A stretch of DNA of 16,004 bases from Anaerolineae bacterium. Lineage in GTDB: Bacteria > Chloroflexota > Anaerolineae > Aggregatilineales > UBA3940. Every line of letters begins with the position of its first letter. The stretch's first letter is position 1. Of the stretch, positions 1 to 7,276 are shown piece by piece. The position numbers were made by a program, and so were the translations under genes. The DNA lies in assembly GCA_020852775.1 (NCBI GenBank), contig JADZAD010000179.1:1-16004 (forward strand), in the 5' to 3' direction. A model generated the notes under the pieces. It saw nothing but the letters and a program-made list of their open reading frames with translations, made no database searches and was not told the DNA's origin.

Positions 1-600
1 CCGCTGGCTGCGGGCCTTGCGCTTGCTGACCAGTATCGTGGAGAGGACCGTGTCACCATCTGCATGATGGGTGACGGCGCGACCAACATCGGCTACTTCC
101 ACGAGTCGCTGAACCTTTCGGCCGTCTGGAAGCTGCCAGTCATCTGGATGATCGAGAACAACGAATACGGCATGGGTACCGCGGTCGAGCGGGCTTCCGC
201 CGTCACCGACCTGACGAAGAAGGCGCTCGCTTATGACATGGCCACGATGAAGGTCGATGGCATGGACGCGGTCGCCGCAATCAAGGGGCTGGAGAAGGCC
301 GCCAAGCACTGCCGTGATGGCAACGGCCCGATCCTCGTCGAAGCGCGCACCTACCGCTACCGTGGTCACTCGATGGGTGACCCGGAGCGCTACCGCACCG
401 CGGAGGAGATCGAGGAGCGCCGCAAGAGCGACCCCGTCACCCGCTGGGAAGATACCTTGATCGAGGAAAAGGCCGCCACGAAGGATGCCATCGCCAGGAT
501 GGATGCGGCGGTTGAGGAAGAAGTGAATGAAGCGATTGAGTTCTCCAGGAACAGCCCGACCCTGGCGAAAGAGGAGTTAGCACACTATGTCTATGCCTGA
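1..600 (+). CDS. pdhA: Pyruvate dehydrogenase E1 component, alpha subunit (5' partial)
   Basis: This is the C-terminal 199 residues of a thiamine-diphosphate E1 alpha subunit. The reading frame is open from base 1, so the start lies upstream and roughly 130-150 residues are missing compared with the usual 320-360. With the beta subunit it decarboxylates pyruvate and passes the acetyl group to the lipoyl arm of E2. Seen: the ThDP/Mg motif GDG (fragment residues 24-26) through ENN (52-54), then NEYGMGTAVERAS, which is typical of pyruvate rather than branched-chain enzymes, and the conserved loop YRYRGHSMGDPERYR (about 118-132). The stop codon overlaps pdhB by 14 nt, so the two are co-transcribed and probably translationally coupled. 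Substrate is inferred from motif style; an acetoin dehydrogenase E1 is the main alternative. Confidence 0.92.
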   Translation, partial: PLAAGLALADQYRGEDRVTICMMGDGATNIGYFHESLNLSAVWKLPVIWMIENNEYGMGTAVERASAVTDLTKKALAYDMATMKVDGMDAVAAIKGLEKAAKHCRDGNGPILVEARTYRYRGHSMGDPERYRTAEEIEERRKSDPVTRWEDTLIEEKAATKDAIARMDAAVEEEVNEAIEFSRNSPTLAKEELAHYVYA

Positions 601-1597
601 TGCTGCCGCCGTAGCCAGCGGACAGACCGTTGTAAAGACCTACCGTGAAGCCATCTCAGACGCCCTGCGCGAGGAACTGCTGCGCGATGAGCGCGTCTTC
701 CTCCTCGGTGAAGAGATCGGCGTATGGGGCGGCACATATGCCGTTACCCGCGGCTTCTATGATGAATTCGGCGAGAACCGCATCCGCGACACTCCGATTG
801 CCGAGCAGGTGATCGTCGGTGCGGCGGTTGGCGCGGCGATGAACGGCCTGCGCCCGGTCGCCGAGATCATGACGATCAACTTCGCCTTCCTCGTCCTGGA
901 CGCGCTAGTGAACCACGCTGCGAAAGCGCACTACATGTTCGGCGGGCAGTTCAGCGTGCCGCTCGTCGTCCGCACGACGACCGGCGGTGGGCGACAGCTC
1001 GGCGCGACGCACTCGCACAGCCCGGAGACGATCTTCGCGCACTTCCCCGGCATGATCGTCGCCGTGCCCAGCACACCGGCGGACGCCAAGGGCATGCTCA
1101 AGGCCGCAATCCGCTCGGATAACCCGGTGCTATTCGTCGAGCACAGCACGCTCTACCAGACTCGCGGCCCCGTGCCTGTAGGAGATTACACCGTGCCCCT
1201 TGGGGTTTCGGACGTCAAGCGCGAAGGAAAGGACGTCACGATTGTGGCCGTCTCCAAGATGGTGCAGTACGCAACTCAGGCCGCAGACATGCTGGCCAAA
1301 GAAGGCATCAGCGCGGAAATCGTCGACCTCCGCTGCCTGCGCCCGCTGGACACCGCCCCGGTGATCGAGAGCATCAGGAAGACTAACCGCTGTGTCGTGG
1401 TTGAAGAAGGCCACGCGCTCTTCGGCGTCGGTGCCGAAGTCGCTGCCCGTATCCAGGAAGAAGCCTTTGACTGGATGGACGCCCCCGTGAAGCGTGTATC
1501 CTCTGAAGACATCCCGCTGCCTTATTCCAAGGACCTGGAGCAGAGCCTGCTGCCCGACGCCCAGAAGATCGTAGCAGCAGTCCGGTCCGTACTGTAG
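587..1597 (+). CDS. pdhB: Pyruvate dehydrogenase E1 component, beta subunit
   Basis: A 336-residue transketolase-like beta subunit, full length for the family (about 325). It completes the E1 heterotetramer that decarboxylates pyruvate. Seen: N-terminal pyrimidine-binding domain with GEEIGVWGGTYAVTRGF (41-57), whose glutamates match those that activate ThDP; DTPIAEQ (68-74); FGGQFSVPLVVR (118-129); and THSHSPE (141-147) with the conserved active-site-region His. A C-terminal transketolase domain follows. The start at 587 has a strong Shine-Dalgarno sequence (AAAGAGGAG at 568-576, 10 nt away); a second ATG at 593 is possible. It begins inside the end of pdhA. The stretch TTTGGGRQLG differs from the classic pyruvate-type GPNGAAAG and resembles acetoin/branched-chain forms, so the substrate is likely but not certain. 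An intrinsic terminator follows 14 nt after the stop. Confidence 0.92.
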   Translation: MSMPDAAAVASGQTVVKTYREAISDALREELLRDERVFLLGEEIGVWGGTYAVTRGFYDEFGENRIRDTPIAEQVIVGAAVGAAMNGLRPVAEIMTINFAFLVLDALVNHAAKAHYMFGGQFSVPLVVRTTTGGGRQLGATHSHSPETIFAHFPGMIVAVPSTPADAKGMLKAAIRSDNPVLFVEHSTLYQTRGPVPVGDYTVPLGVSDVKREGKDVTIVAVSKMVQYATQAADMLAKEGISAEIVDLRCLRPLDTAPVIESIRKTNRCVVVEEGHALFGVGAEVAARIQEEAFDWMDAPVKRVSSEDIPLPYSKDLEQSLLPDAQKIVAAVRSVL

Positions 1598-1611
1598 TTC
1601 AATCTGAACCC

Positions 1612-1640
1612 GCAGGGCCGATTGGCCCTGCACCTTTTTT
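1612..1640 (+). terminator. Intrinsic terminator after pdhB
   Basis: GCAGGGCC (1612-1619), loop GATT, then GGCCCTGC (1624-1631) form a perfect 8-bp GC-rich stem, followed by ACC and six T residues (1635-1640). It lies 14 nt after the pdhB stop and only 10 nt before the first possible lysC start. It should end pdhAB transcripts or act as a partial terminator ahead of lysC-asd-pdhC. Confidence 0.88.
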
Positions 1641-1650
1641 GTAGGACGGA

Positions 1651-3087
1651 GTGACGAAAACAAGCAACATGCATACGCTGACCATGAAGTTTGGCGGCAC
1701 CTCGGTGGGGACCATCGAGGCTTTGCGCAGTCTGACCGAGATCATCCGCCAGGCCCAGCGCCGGGCGGAGCGGGTAGCAATTGTCGTATCGGCTATGAGC
1801 GGTGTGACCGACCTGCTCCAGGAAGGCATCACCAGCGCGTCCGAAGGCCGAACTACCCGCTACGCGGAGATCGAGCAGACCCTGCGAATGCGTCACAGCG
1901 ACGTGCTGCAGGCGCTTGCCCCGGGCGAGGCCAGCGTGGTCATGGCTGAGGTCGGCGGACTGATCACGGACTTCGTCGGCTTCTGTGACAGCGTCAGTGT
2001 GCTGGGCGAGGTCACCCCGCGCACGCTGGACTACACCATGGGCCTTGGTGAGCGCATGAGCGTGCGGCAGGTGGCGGCCGTCCTGCGCGGCGCGGGTATC
2101 CCGGCGCAGGCGTTCGACTCGACTGACCTGATTGTCACTGATGACCGCTTTCAGGACGCCGCCCCGCTGATGGACGAGAGCCGGGCCAATGTGCATGCGA
2201 AGGTCTTTCCGGCGCTCGATGCCGGCAAGGTTGCGGTGGTGACAGGCTTCATTGGCGCGACACGGAGCGGGATCGCCACCACGCTCGGGCGTGGTGGATC
2301 GGATTATTCCGGTGCGATCATCGCGGCCTGCCTCGACAGTGACGAGCTGTGGATCTGGACGGATGTGCCCGGGGTGATGAGCACCGACCCGCGCATCGTG
2401 CCGGAAGCGCATACCATCGATAAGCTGACCTACCGCGAAGTCACCGAACTGGCGTACTTCGGCGCCAAGGTGCTGCATCCCAAGACGATCCGCCCCGTCA
2501 GCGAGCTGGGCATGCCTATCCGCGTGAAGGACACCTTCCACCCGGATCATCCCGGCACGCTGATTGTGCCCAGCGACCCGGATTCCACCCATCCGCTCAA
2601 GGCGGTGACGGTGATCCGGAACGTGGCGGCCTTCACGCTGGAAGGCAAGGGCATGCAGGGTGTCCCCGGTGTTGCCGGGCGCACCTTCGACGCGGTGGCA
2701 CGGGCAGGCGCAAGCATCCTCGTGATTTCGCAGTCGTCTTCCGAGCAGAGCATCTTCTTTGTCATCCCCGACCGGAACGCGGCGCAGGTCGCCAGCGCGA
2801 TCGAGAAGGAATTCTCGCGGGAGATGGCCCGGCAGGACATCGACACGGTGATGTACAACAGCCATTACACCATCGTGACGGTGGTTGGAAGCGGCATGCG
2901 TGACACACCCGGCGTGGCCGGGAGGCTGTTCAGCGCGTTGGGGCAGCACCAGATTAACGTGGTGGCAATTGCGATGGGTTCGTCTGATTGCAGCCTTTCG
3001 CTGGCGGTCGCTTCAAGCCAGGCCGATGACGCAATCCGCGCTATCCACGAACTGGCGATCAGGGCTGCACAGCCTGTGGCACAATAG
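1651..3087 (+). CDS. lysC: Aspartate kinase, monofunctional with two ACT domains
   Basis: Phosphorylates L-aspartate to aspartyl-4-phosphate, the committed step to lysine, threonine, methionine and diaminopimelate. Seen: amino-acid kinase domain (about 10-310) with MKFGGTSVG (12-20), VVSAMSGVTDLL, GLGERMSVRQVA, TTLGRGGSDYSG and WTDVPGVMSTDPR. Two ACT domains follow from about residue 325. The first carries VISQSSSEQS, like the ISQGSSE motif of the long AKIII/ThrA-type kinases; the second starts near VGSGMRDTPGVAGRLF. End-product feedback inhibition is therefore expected; which amino acid cannot be told. The start is uncertain. GTG at 1651 (478 residues) has AGGA at 1643-1646, a rather short gap, and ATG at 1669 or 1684 would also keep the kinase motif. 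There is no clear promoter in the 53 nt after pdhB, and the pdhB terminator sits in that gap. asd follows after 40 nt. Confidence 0.93.
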   Translation: MTKTSNMHTLTMKFGGTSVGTIEALRSLTEIIRQAQRRAERVAIVVSAMSGVTDLLQEGITSASEGRTTRYAEIEQTLRMRHSDVLQALAPGEASVVMAEVGGLITDFVGFCDSVSVLGEVTPRTLDYTMGLGERMSVRQVAAVLRGAGIPAQAFDSTDLIVTDDRFQDAAPLMDESRANVHAKVFPALDAGKVAVVTGFIGATRSGIATTLGRGGSDYSGAIIAACLDSDELWIWTDVPGVMSTDPRIVPEAHTIDKLTYREVTELAYFGAKVLHPKTIRPVSELGMPIRVKDTFHPDHPGTLIVPSDPDSTHPLKAVTVIRNVAAFTLEGKGMQGVPGVAGRTFDAVARAGASILVISQSSSEQSIFFVIPDRNAAQVASAIEKEFSREMARQDIDTVMYNSHYTIVTVVGSGMRDTPGVAGRLFSALGQHQINVVAIAMGSSDCSLSLAVASSQADDAIRAIHELAIRAAQPVAQ

Positions 3088-3127
3088 CCGCTGGCTTTTG
3101 CGAAAGAAGAGAGAGGTTAGAAGTCTG

Positions 3128-4222
3128 ATGAGAGAGCGCATCCCCGTTGGCGTACTGGCCGCAACAGGCGCGGTCGGCCAGCGTTTTGTTAGCCTGCTGG
3201 CGGAGCACCCCTGGTTCCGGGTCGTCTCCGTCACCGCCTCCGACCGTAGCGCCGGCAAGCGATATGCCGACGCGGTCAACTGGGTCATTCCCGGCGAGAT
3301 CCCGGCGGCGGTCGCCGATCTTGTCGTTCGCCCAACCGATGAAGACCCCGGCAGCGTGCCCCTGCTCTTCTCCGCGCTGCCCGCGGACGTGGCAAAAGGG
3401 CTGGAGCCCGGCCTCGTTGCGAAAGGCTACGTCGTCGCCTCGAACGCTTCGGCGATGCGGATGACACCGGACGTGCCGATCCTCGTGCCCGACCTCAATC
3501 CGGACCACGTCCGGCTGATCGAGGCACAGCGCAGGCGTCTGAACACACGCGGCTTCGGCATGGCGATGGCGAACTGCTCCAGCACCGGCGCGGTCTTCCC
3601 GCTCAAGGCACTCAACGAAGCCTTCGGCGTCGAGGCAGTACACATTGTCACCCTTCAGGCGATCAGCGGCGCGGGTTACCCAGGCGTCTCGTCGTTCGAC
3701 ATCCTCGACAACATCATCCCGTACATCAGCAACGAGGAAGACAAGATCGAGACTGAGCCGCGTAAGATGCTCGGCGCGGTGAGCGCAGATGGCACTGCCA
3801 TTGACTTCGCCGATATGACGATCAGCGCGCAGGTGCATCGTGTCCCGGTGATGGACGGGCATACCGTGGCGATGTCCGTCAAGCTGCGGAACAGGGCTTC
3901 GCTCGCCGATGTCCGCGAGGCGATCGCTGCCTACCAGGTCGCCGAAGACGCCCGCGACCTGCCCTCGATGCCGGAGCGCACGATGCTCCTGCGCGACGAG
4001 GCGGATCGCCCGCAGCCGCGCCGTGACCGTGACACGGGCCGCGGCATGACGATCACTGTCGGGCGGCTGCAGCCGTGCCCGGTATTTGACTATAAACTGG
4101 TGACACTCTCGCATAACACCCTGCGCGGCGCGGCAGGCGGCGCAATTCTGGCTGCTGAGTATGCTGTCGCACGCGGGTATATGGACGAAATCATTGGCGA
4201 AGCGGCCTTCGCAGCGCAGTAG
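3128..4222 (+). CDS. asd: Aspartate-semialdehyde dehydrogenase (archaeal/fungal type)
   Basis: A 364-residue enzyme that reduces aspartyl phosphate to aspartate semialdehyde with NADPH, the step after LysC. Seen: N-terminal Rossmann motif GVLAATGAVGQRF (8-20); SNASAMRMTPDVPILVPDLN (105-124); catalytic cysteine in MANCSSTGA (Cys150); LQAISGAGYPG (177-187); and HRVPVMDGHT (237-246), which supplies the likely catalytic-region histidine. These motifs and SNEEDKIETEPRKML match the archaeal/yeast branch rather than the E. coli Asd branch. The start at ATG 3128 follows a purine-rich stretch (GAGAGG at 3111-3116); the frame stays open far upstream inside lysC, but those residues do not look like Asd. 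It is probably co-transcribed with lysC (40-nt gap) and pdhC (58-nt gap), since no terminator is visible at either junction. Confidence 0.93.
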   Translation: MRERIPVGVLAATGAVGQRFVSLLAEHPWFRVVSVTASDRSAGKRYADAVNWVIPGEIPAAVADLVVRPTDEDPGSVPLLFSALPADVAKGLEPGLVAKGYVVASNASAMRMTPDVPILVPDLNPDHVRLIEAQRRRLNTRGFGMAMANCSSTGAVFPLKALNEAFGVEAVHIVTLQAISGAGYPGVSSFDILDNIIPYISNEEDKIETEPRKMLGAVSADGTAIDFADMTISAQVHRVPVMDGHTVAMSVKLRNRASLADVREAIAAYQVAEDARDLPSMPERTMLLRDEADRPQPRRDRDTGRGMTITVGRLQPCPVFDYKLVTLSHNTLRGAAGGAILAAEYAVARGYMDEIIGEAAFAAQ

Positions 4223-4280
4223 ACCGCCCGGTACGAACGCGGTATCGTCAGAGGATGGCCAACAGGAGAGGACGGGAAGA

Positions 4281-5600
4281 ATGGCAGAACTGATTATCAT
4301 GCCCAAGCTGGGCTTTGACATGCAGGAAGGCCAGTTGATCAACTGGCTGAAGAAGCCGGGTGACGTCATTGCTGAAGGGGACGTGGTCGCGGAGATCGAA
4401 TCTGATAAGGCGACCATTGAGGTCGAGGTCTTCCAGACCGGGACGATTCTTGAACTGCTGGTGCAGGTGGAGGACTGGGTGCCCGTCGGCGCGCCAATCG
4501 CCGTAATAGGCGCCCCGGGCGAGCAGTATGACCTCGCCGCGCTCGGCGTACAGAGTGCCGCCCCGAAAGCCGCAACCAGTGCACCGGCAGTCGCCAGCAC
4601 CCCGGCGGAGGCTGCCGCCCCCGCAGCAGCGGCCCCTGCCCCGGTGACCAGCGCCGAGGACAACGGCTACCCGGGCGGGGTCAAGGCCAGCCCGCTGGCG
4701 CGTAAGATGGCCGCGGATATGGGCGTAGCCCTCGGTGGAATGGCGGGGACTGGCCCCGGTGGGCGCATCGTCCGCAAGGATATCGAGGCCTTCAAGCAGC
4801 AGATGGGTACAGCCCCTGCCATGCCGGTCGCCCCGGCTTCCGCCGCCCCCGTGTTCAAGGTGCCGGGCGCGCAGCCCGCGGCCAGCCGCACACAGGCCCA
4901 GCCAGCCGCGGAAGATACCGTCACCCCGCTCACTCGCATGCGGTCGCGCATCGCCGAGCGGATGATTGAATCCAAGAGCACGGTGCCGCACTTCTATGTC
5001 ACGGTTGAGATCGACATGGGCCCGGCGCTCGACCTGCGTAAACAGGTCAATGACCGCCTGGAGAAGGACGGCGTGAAGGTTTCTGTGAACGACATGATCG
5101 TCAAGGCGGTAGCCCTCGCCCTGCGTGAGTTCCCGAACCTGAACGCCTCGTTCAACGGCGACAGCATCATCCACCGTGCCAGCATCAACGTCGGCATCGC
5201 CGTCGCGCTGGAGGGTGGGCTGCTGAACGTCGTGAGCAAGAACGCGGACAGCGCCTCGCTGGCAAAGATGGCCGTCGCTCACAAGGAGATGGTAGACCGC
5301 GCGCGTGAAGGCAAGGTCAAGCCGGAGGACCTCGAAGGCGAGACGTTCGCCGTTTCCAACCTTGGCCCGTATGATGTAGACAGCTTTGTGGCGATCATCA
5401 ACCCGCCCGCCTCAGGCATCCTGGCGGTGGGCTCGGCGAAACAGGTACCGGTGGTCAACAGTCAGGGGCACCTGGACATCGGCTGGCGCATGAAGGCGAC
5501 GGTCAGTGCCGACCACCGCGTCACCGACGGCGCGGAGGCGGCACGCTTCACCCAGCGTATCAAGCAGATTCTCGAAGACCCGTTCCGGCTGCTGATTTAG
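4281..5600 (+). CDS. pdhC: Dihydrolipoamide acetyltransferase (E2) of the pyruvate dehydrogenase complex
   Basis: A 439-residue E2 that carries the acetyl group on a lipoyl lysine and transfers it to CoA; it forms the core of the complex. Domains in order: one lipoyl domain (1-80) with the lipoylated lysine in ESDKATIE (Lys43); an Ala/Pro-rich linker (about 92-128); an E1/E3-binding domain (about 135-173, KASPLARKMAADMG to GGRIVRKDIEAF); a second Ala/Pro linker; and a catalytic acyltransferase domain (215-439). The catalytic domain has SNLGPYDVDSF (359-369) and the active-site motif SADHRVTDGA (His412). Start ATG 4281 has AGGAGAGG at 4264-4271. The frame is open upstream to 4161 inside asd, but those residues lack homologous features. 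It should work with the pdhAB products although lysC and asd lie between them. No E3 gene is in the window. The TAG stop is the first unit of a short heptad repeat. Confidence 0.93.
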   Translation: MAELIIMPKLGFDMQEGQLINWLKKPGDVIAEGDVVAEIESDKATIEVEVFQTGTILELLVQVEDWVPVGAPIAVIGAPGEQYDLAALGVQSAAPKAATSAPAVASTPAEAAAPAAAAPAPVTSAEDNGYPGGVKASPLARKMAADMGVALGGMAGTGPGGRIVRKDIEAFKQQMGTAPAMPVAPASAAPVFKVPGAQPAASRTQAQPAAEDTVTPLTRMRSRIAERMIESKSTVPHFYVTVEIDMGPALDLRKQVNDRLEKDGVKVSVNDMIVKAVALALREFPNLNASFNGDSIIHRASINVGIAVALEGGLLNVVSKNADSASLAKMAVAHKEMVDRAREGKVKPEDLEGETFAVSNLGPYDVDSFVAIINPPASGILAVGSAKQVPVVNSQGHLDIGWRMKATVSADHRVTDGAEAARFTQRIKQILEDPFRLLI

Positions 5601-5632
5601 CGGTTAGCCATTGGTGGTTAGCAGTTAGCGAA
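5598..5632 (+). repeat. Short TAG-phased heptad cluster after pdhC
   Basis: Five consecutive 7-bp units start at the pdhC stop codon: TAGCGGT, TAGCCAT, TGGTGGT, TAGCAGT and TAGCGAA. Four of five begin with TAG, and TTAGC occurs repeatedly. The period matches the larger heptad arrays at 10866-11036. The cluster is short, so chance cannot be excluded. Confidence 0.45.
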
Positions 5633-5671
5633 CAAAAACAGGGGCGACCGTATGGTCGCCCCTGCGTGTTT
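5631..5671. terminator. Bidirectional intrinsic terminator between pdhC and the NCS2 permease
   Basis: CAGGGGCGACC (5639-5649) and GGTCGCCCCTG (5654-5664) form a perfect 11-bp stem with loop GTAT. On the - strand the stem is followed by TTTTTGTT, a good tract for ending the permease transcript. On the + strand it is followed by CGTGTTTGTG, a weaker tract for ending lysC-asd-pdhC. The position, 39 nt after the pdhC stop and 16 nt past the permease stop, fits a shared convergent terminator. Confidence 0.85.
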
Positions 5672-5679
5672 GTGCGGCT

Positions 5680-7005
5680 TTAGTCGCCCGCTGCCGCCGC
5701 CGGGCTCACGGCCTGTCCGCGCTTATCGGGGATGATAAGGAAGAGCAGGTTCAGGAGGATACCCAGAACCGCCGCGGTAGCGATAGCCGGGAGTTCAAAC
5801 CCGTAGAACGGGATATTGCCCCCCTCGAAGGCGACGCCGCCCAGCCCCACGACCAGGATTACCGCGCCGATTGCGAGCTGGCGCGGGTCGAACAGGTCTA
5901 CTTTGTGCTCCTGCATCAGCGCAATGCCCTGCAGGCCAATCACGCCGAACAGATAAATAGCCAGCCCACCGGTGACGGCGACTGGCAGGGTGCCGACCAG
6001 CGCGCTCAACTTGCCAATGAAAGCCAGTACGATGGCAATACCGCCCGCGGCGATTAGCACCGGGGTCGAGTAGTTGCGCGTGATCGCCATCAGCGAGTTG
6101 TTCTCGCCGTAGTTGGTGCCGGAGCAGCCGCCGACCATGCCGTTGATCGCATCACCCACCCCATCGAGGATGAGGTTCAGTCCGATCAACTCCTTGATAT
6201 TCAGGCGAGGCTTGCCCAGCTCGTCAGCGAGATGATCCACGTACAGGCTGATCTGGTAGAGGTGCGCCGTGCTCTCCGGGATAGTGGCGATGGCGATCGG
6301 CGCGATGGCCAGCACGGCTTTCCAGGCGTTCGGGTTAGTGAAAGCCGGGAAGCTGAAGGCCGGAACGGCAATCCACGGGGCCTCAAGAACCGGGGCGAAA
6401 TCCACCAGCCCCAGCGCCAGCGCGGCCAGGTAGCCGAGCAGCGCGCCGAGCAGCACCGGGAGCATCCCCAGCAGGCCGCGCCCGCGCAGATACACCGAGA
6501 AGGCCACCGTGCCAAGCAACGTCACGATGGCGACGCCCCATTCCACACTGGCCATGTCAAGCGCGGCCTTGGCGAGTGAGATGCCAATCACGATTGCCAC
6601 CGAGCCAGTCACCACCGGTGGCAGCACCTTATCGAGCGCAGCCTTACCGGTGAAGCGGATGAGCAGGCCTGCCAGCACGTTGACCACCGCGGTGGCGACA
6701 ATGCCGACCTGCGCCACTTCCTTGCCACCCCAGGCCGCTCCGACAACGGCGATCACCGGCGCAAGGTAGCTGAAACTGGAGCCATAATACAGAGGGATGC
6801 GCCCGCGTGACCCGAGAATAGCGACGATGGTCGCCAGCCCGGAGCCAAAGAGCGTCACGCCGACGTCGAACCCGGTCAGGATCGCGACCAGTACCGTGGC
6901 CGGGAACATGGTGATTACATGCTGCAGGCCGAGGCTCAGCAGCGCGCCCCACGGCGGGACATCCGGTGGCAGGTAACCCTGAACCTTCTTTGTAACAGCA
7001 CTCAT
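5680..7005 (-). CDS. uraA: NCS2-family nucleobase permease, uracil/xanthine type (UraA-like)
   Basis: A 441-residue, very hydrophobic inner-membrane protein that probably imports uracil, or possibly xanthine, with protons. Seen: the family opening GLQHVITMFPATVLVAILTG (26-45); YYGSSFSYLAP (73-83), matching the YLGSSFAFIAP block of uracil permeases; IPESTAHL in the region of the first substrate-contacting glutamate; and GGCSGTNYGENNSL, matching the NxxTxYGEN block with the second. Family members have 14 membrane segments. ATG 7005 has GAGGAG at 7013-7018, 7 nt away. The gene ends at a bidirectional terminator and is divergent from an amidohydrolase, which suggests nucleobase uptake coupled to breakdown or deamination. 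The leader upstream is long and hairpin-rich. The gene symbol is a family-level label; substrate is unproven. Confidence 0.88.
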   Translation of the reverse strand: MSAVTKKVQGYLPPDVPPWGALLSLGLQHVITMFPATVLVAILTGFDVGVTLFGSGLATIVAILGSRGRIPLYYGSSFSYLAPVIAVVGAAWGGKEVAQVGIVATAVVNVLAGLLIRFTGKAALDKVLPPVVTGSVAIVIGISLAKAALDMASVEWGVAIVTLLGTVAFSVYLRGRGLLGMLPVLLGALLGYLAALALGLVDFAPVLEAPWIAVPAFSFPAFTNPNAWKAVLAIAPIAIATIPESTAHLYQISLYVDHLADELGKPRLNIKELIGLNLILDGVGDAINGMVGGCSGTNYGENNSLMAITRNYSTPVLIAAGGIAIVLAFIGKLSALVGTLPVAVTGGLAIYLFGVIGLQGIALMQEHKVDLFDPRQLAIGAVILVVGLGGVAFEGGNIPFYGFELPAIATAAVLGILLNLLFLIIPDKRGQAVSPAAAAGD

Positions 7006-7042
7006 TAGTTTGCTCCTCGCTGATAAGGGTGGGGGGCAATAT

Positions 7043-7166
7043 CCCGGCTGGGCTTACGCCTGCCGGGCGCTAAAAGAGGCCGCAACGGGCCTCCTGTAAC
7101 GCGTATCGGACGTGCGTATCGCCGGGCATTTCCCTGCCCGGCGCACCTGCCCTGCCAATCGGCAGG
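7043..7166 (-). promoter_or_regulatory. Structured 5' leader of the permease gene
   Basis: Several strong hairpins lie in a row in the permease leader. Hairpin A is 7151-7166 (CCTGCC/GGCAGG, 4-nt loop). Hairpin B is 7121-7142 (GCCGGGCA/TGCCCGGC, 6-nt loop), with GTGC/GCAC able to extend it past a bulge. The terminator-like hairpin follows at 7076-7093, and hairpin D at 7043-7067 (CCCGGC/GCCGGG with an inner GGC/GCC). GCCGGGC occurs in both B and D, so its complement at 7136-7142 could pair with either, allowing alternative folds. I do not recognise a known riboswitch class. Confidence 0.45.
7071..7093 (-). terminator. Terminator-like hairpin in the permease leader (possible attenuator)
   Basis: Read on the - strand, GAGGCC (7093-7088), loop CGTTGC, GGCCTC (7081-7076) and then TTTTA make a 6-bp GC-rich hairpin with a short U tract. 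It lies about 70 nt upstream of the permease start, downstream of the putative promoter, where an attenuator would sit. Pyrimidine-permease genes are often attenuated by PyrR, but I could not find a convincing PyrR-binding consensus, so the regulator is unknown. Confidence 0.45.
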
Positions 7167-7178
7167 CAAAACGGCTGT

Positions 7179-7184
7179 ATTGTA
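7179..7184 (-). promoter_or_regulatory. Possible -10 box for the permease
   Basis: TACAAT on the - strand, about 175 nt upstream of the permease start and just before the hairpin series. No convincing -35 hexamer is found at 16-18 bp, so this is tentative. Confidence 0.3.
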
Positions 7185-7231
7185 CCGGGATTGACTGATA
7201 TTACGATTAAGAATGGATCAAGATTCCAGCC

Positions 7232-7237
7232 TATAAT
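7232..7237 (+). promoter_or_regulatory. Possible -10 box for the amidohydrolase
   Basis: A perfect TATAAT, 39 nt upstream of the amidohydrolase ATG. No good -35 hexamer lies 16-18 bp upstream; a TTGACT at 7191-7196 is too far away (35 bp). Confidence 0.4.
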
Positions 7238-7276
7238 GGGTCATATGCTCTGCTGATGTGAAGAATCGAGGCCTGT

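Noticed and set aside
1522..2949. Long open frame on the - strand across lysC (475 codons)
   Set aside because: It lies antisense to a clearly real aspartate kinase, has a composition rich in His, Arg, Gly and Ala with no family motif, and GC-rich genes commonly open such antisense frames.
2885..3127. Upstream-extended start for asd inside lysC
   Set aside because: The extra 81 residues are out-of-frame lysC sequence, rich in Trp and Arg, and the Rossmann motif begins normally just after ATG 3128.
3059..4663. Long open frame on the - strand across asd and the pdhC start (534 codons)
   Set aside because: It is antisense to two recognised genes, shows no domain pattern and spans a gene boundary.
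7043..7166. PyrR-binding leader or a named riboswitch
   Set aside because: The hairpin order would fit, but the terminal loops do not match the PyrR consensus (ARUCCNGNGAGGYU) and no known aptamer core was recognised, so only a generic structured leader is reported.
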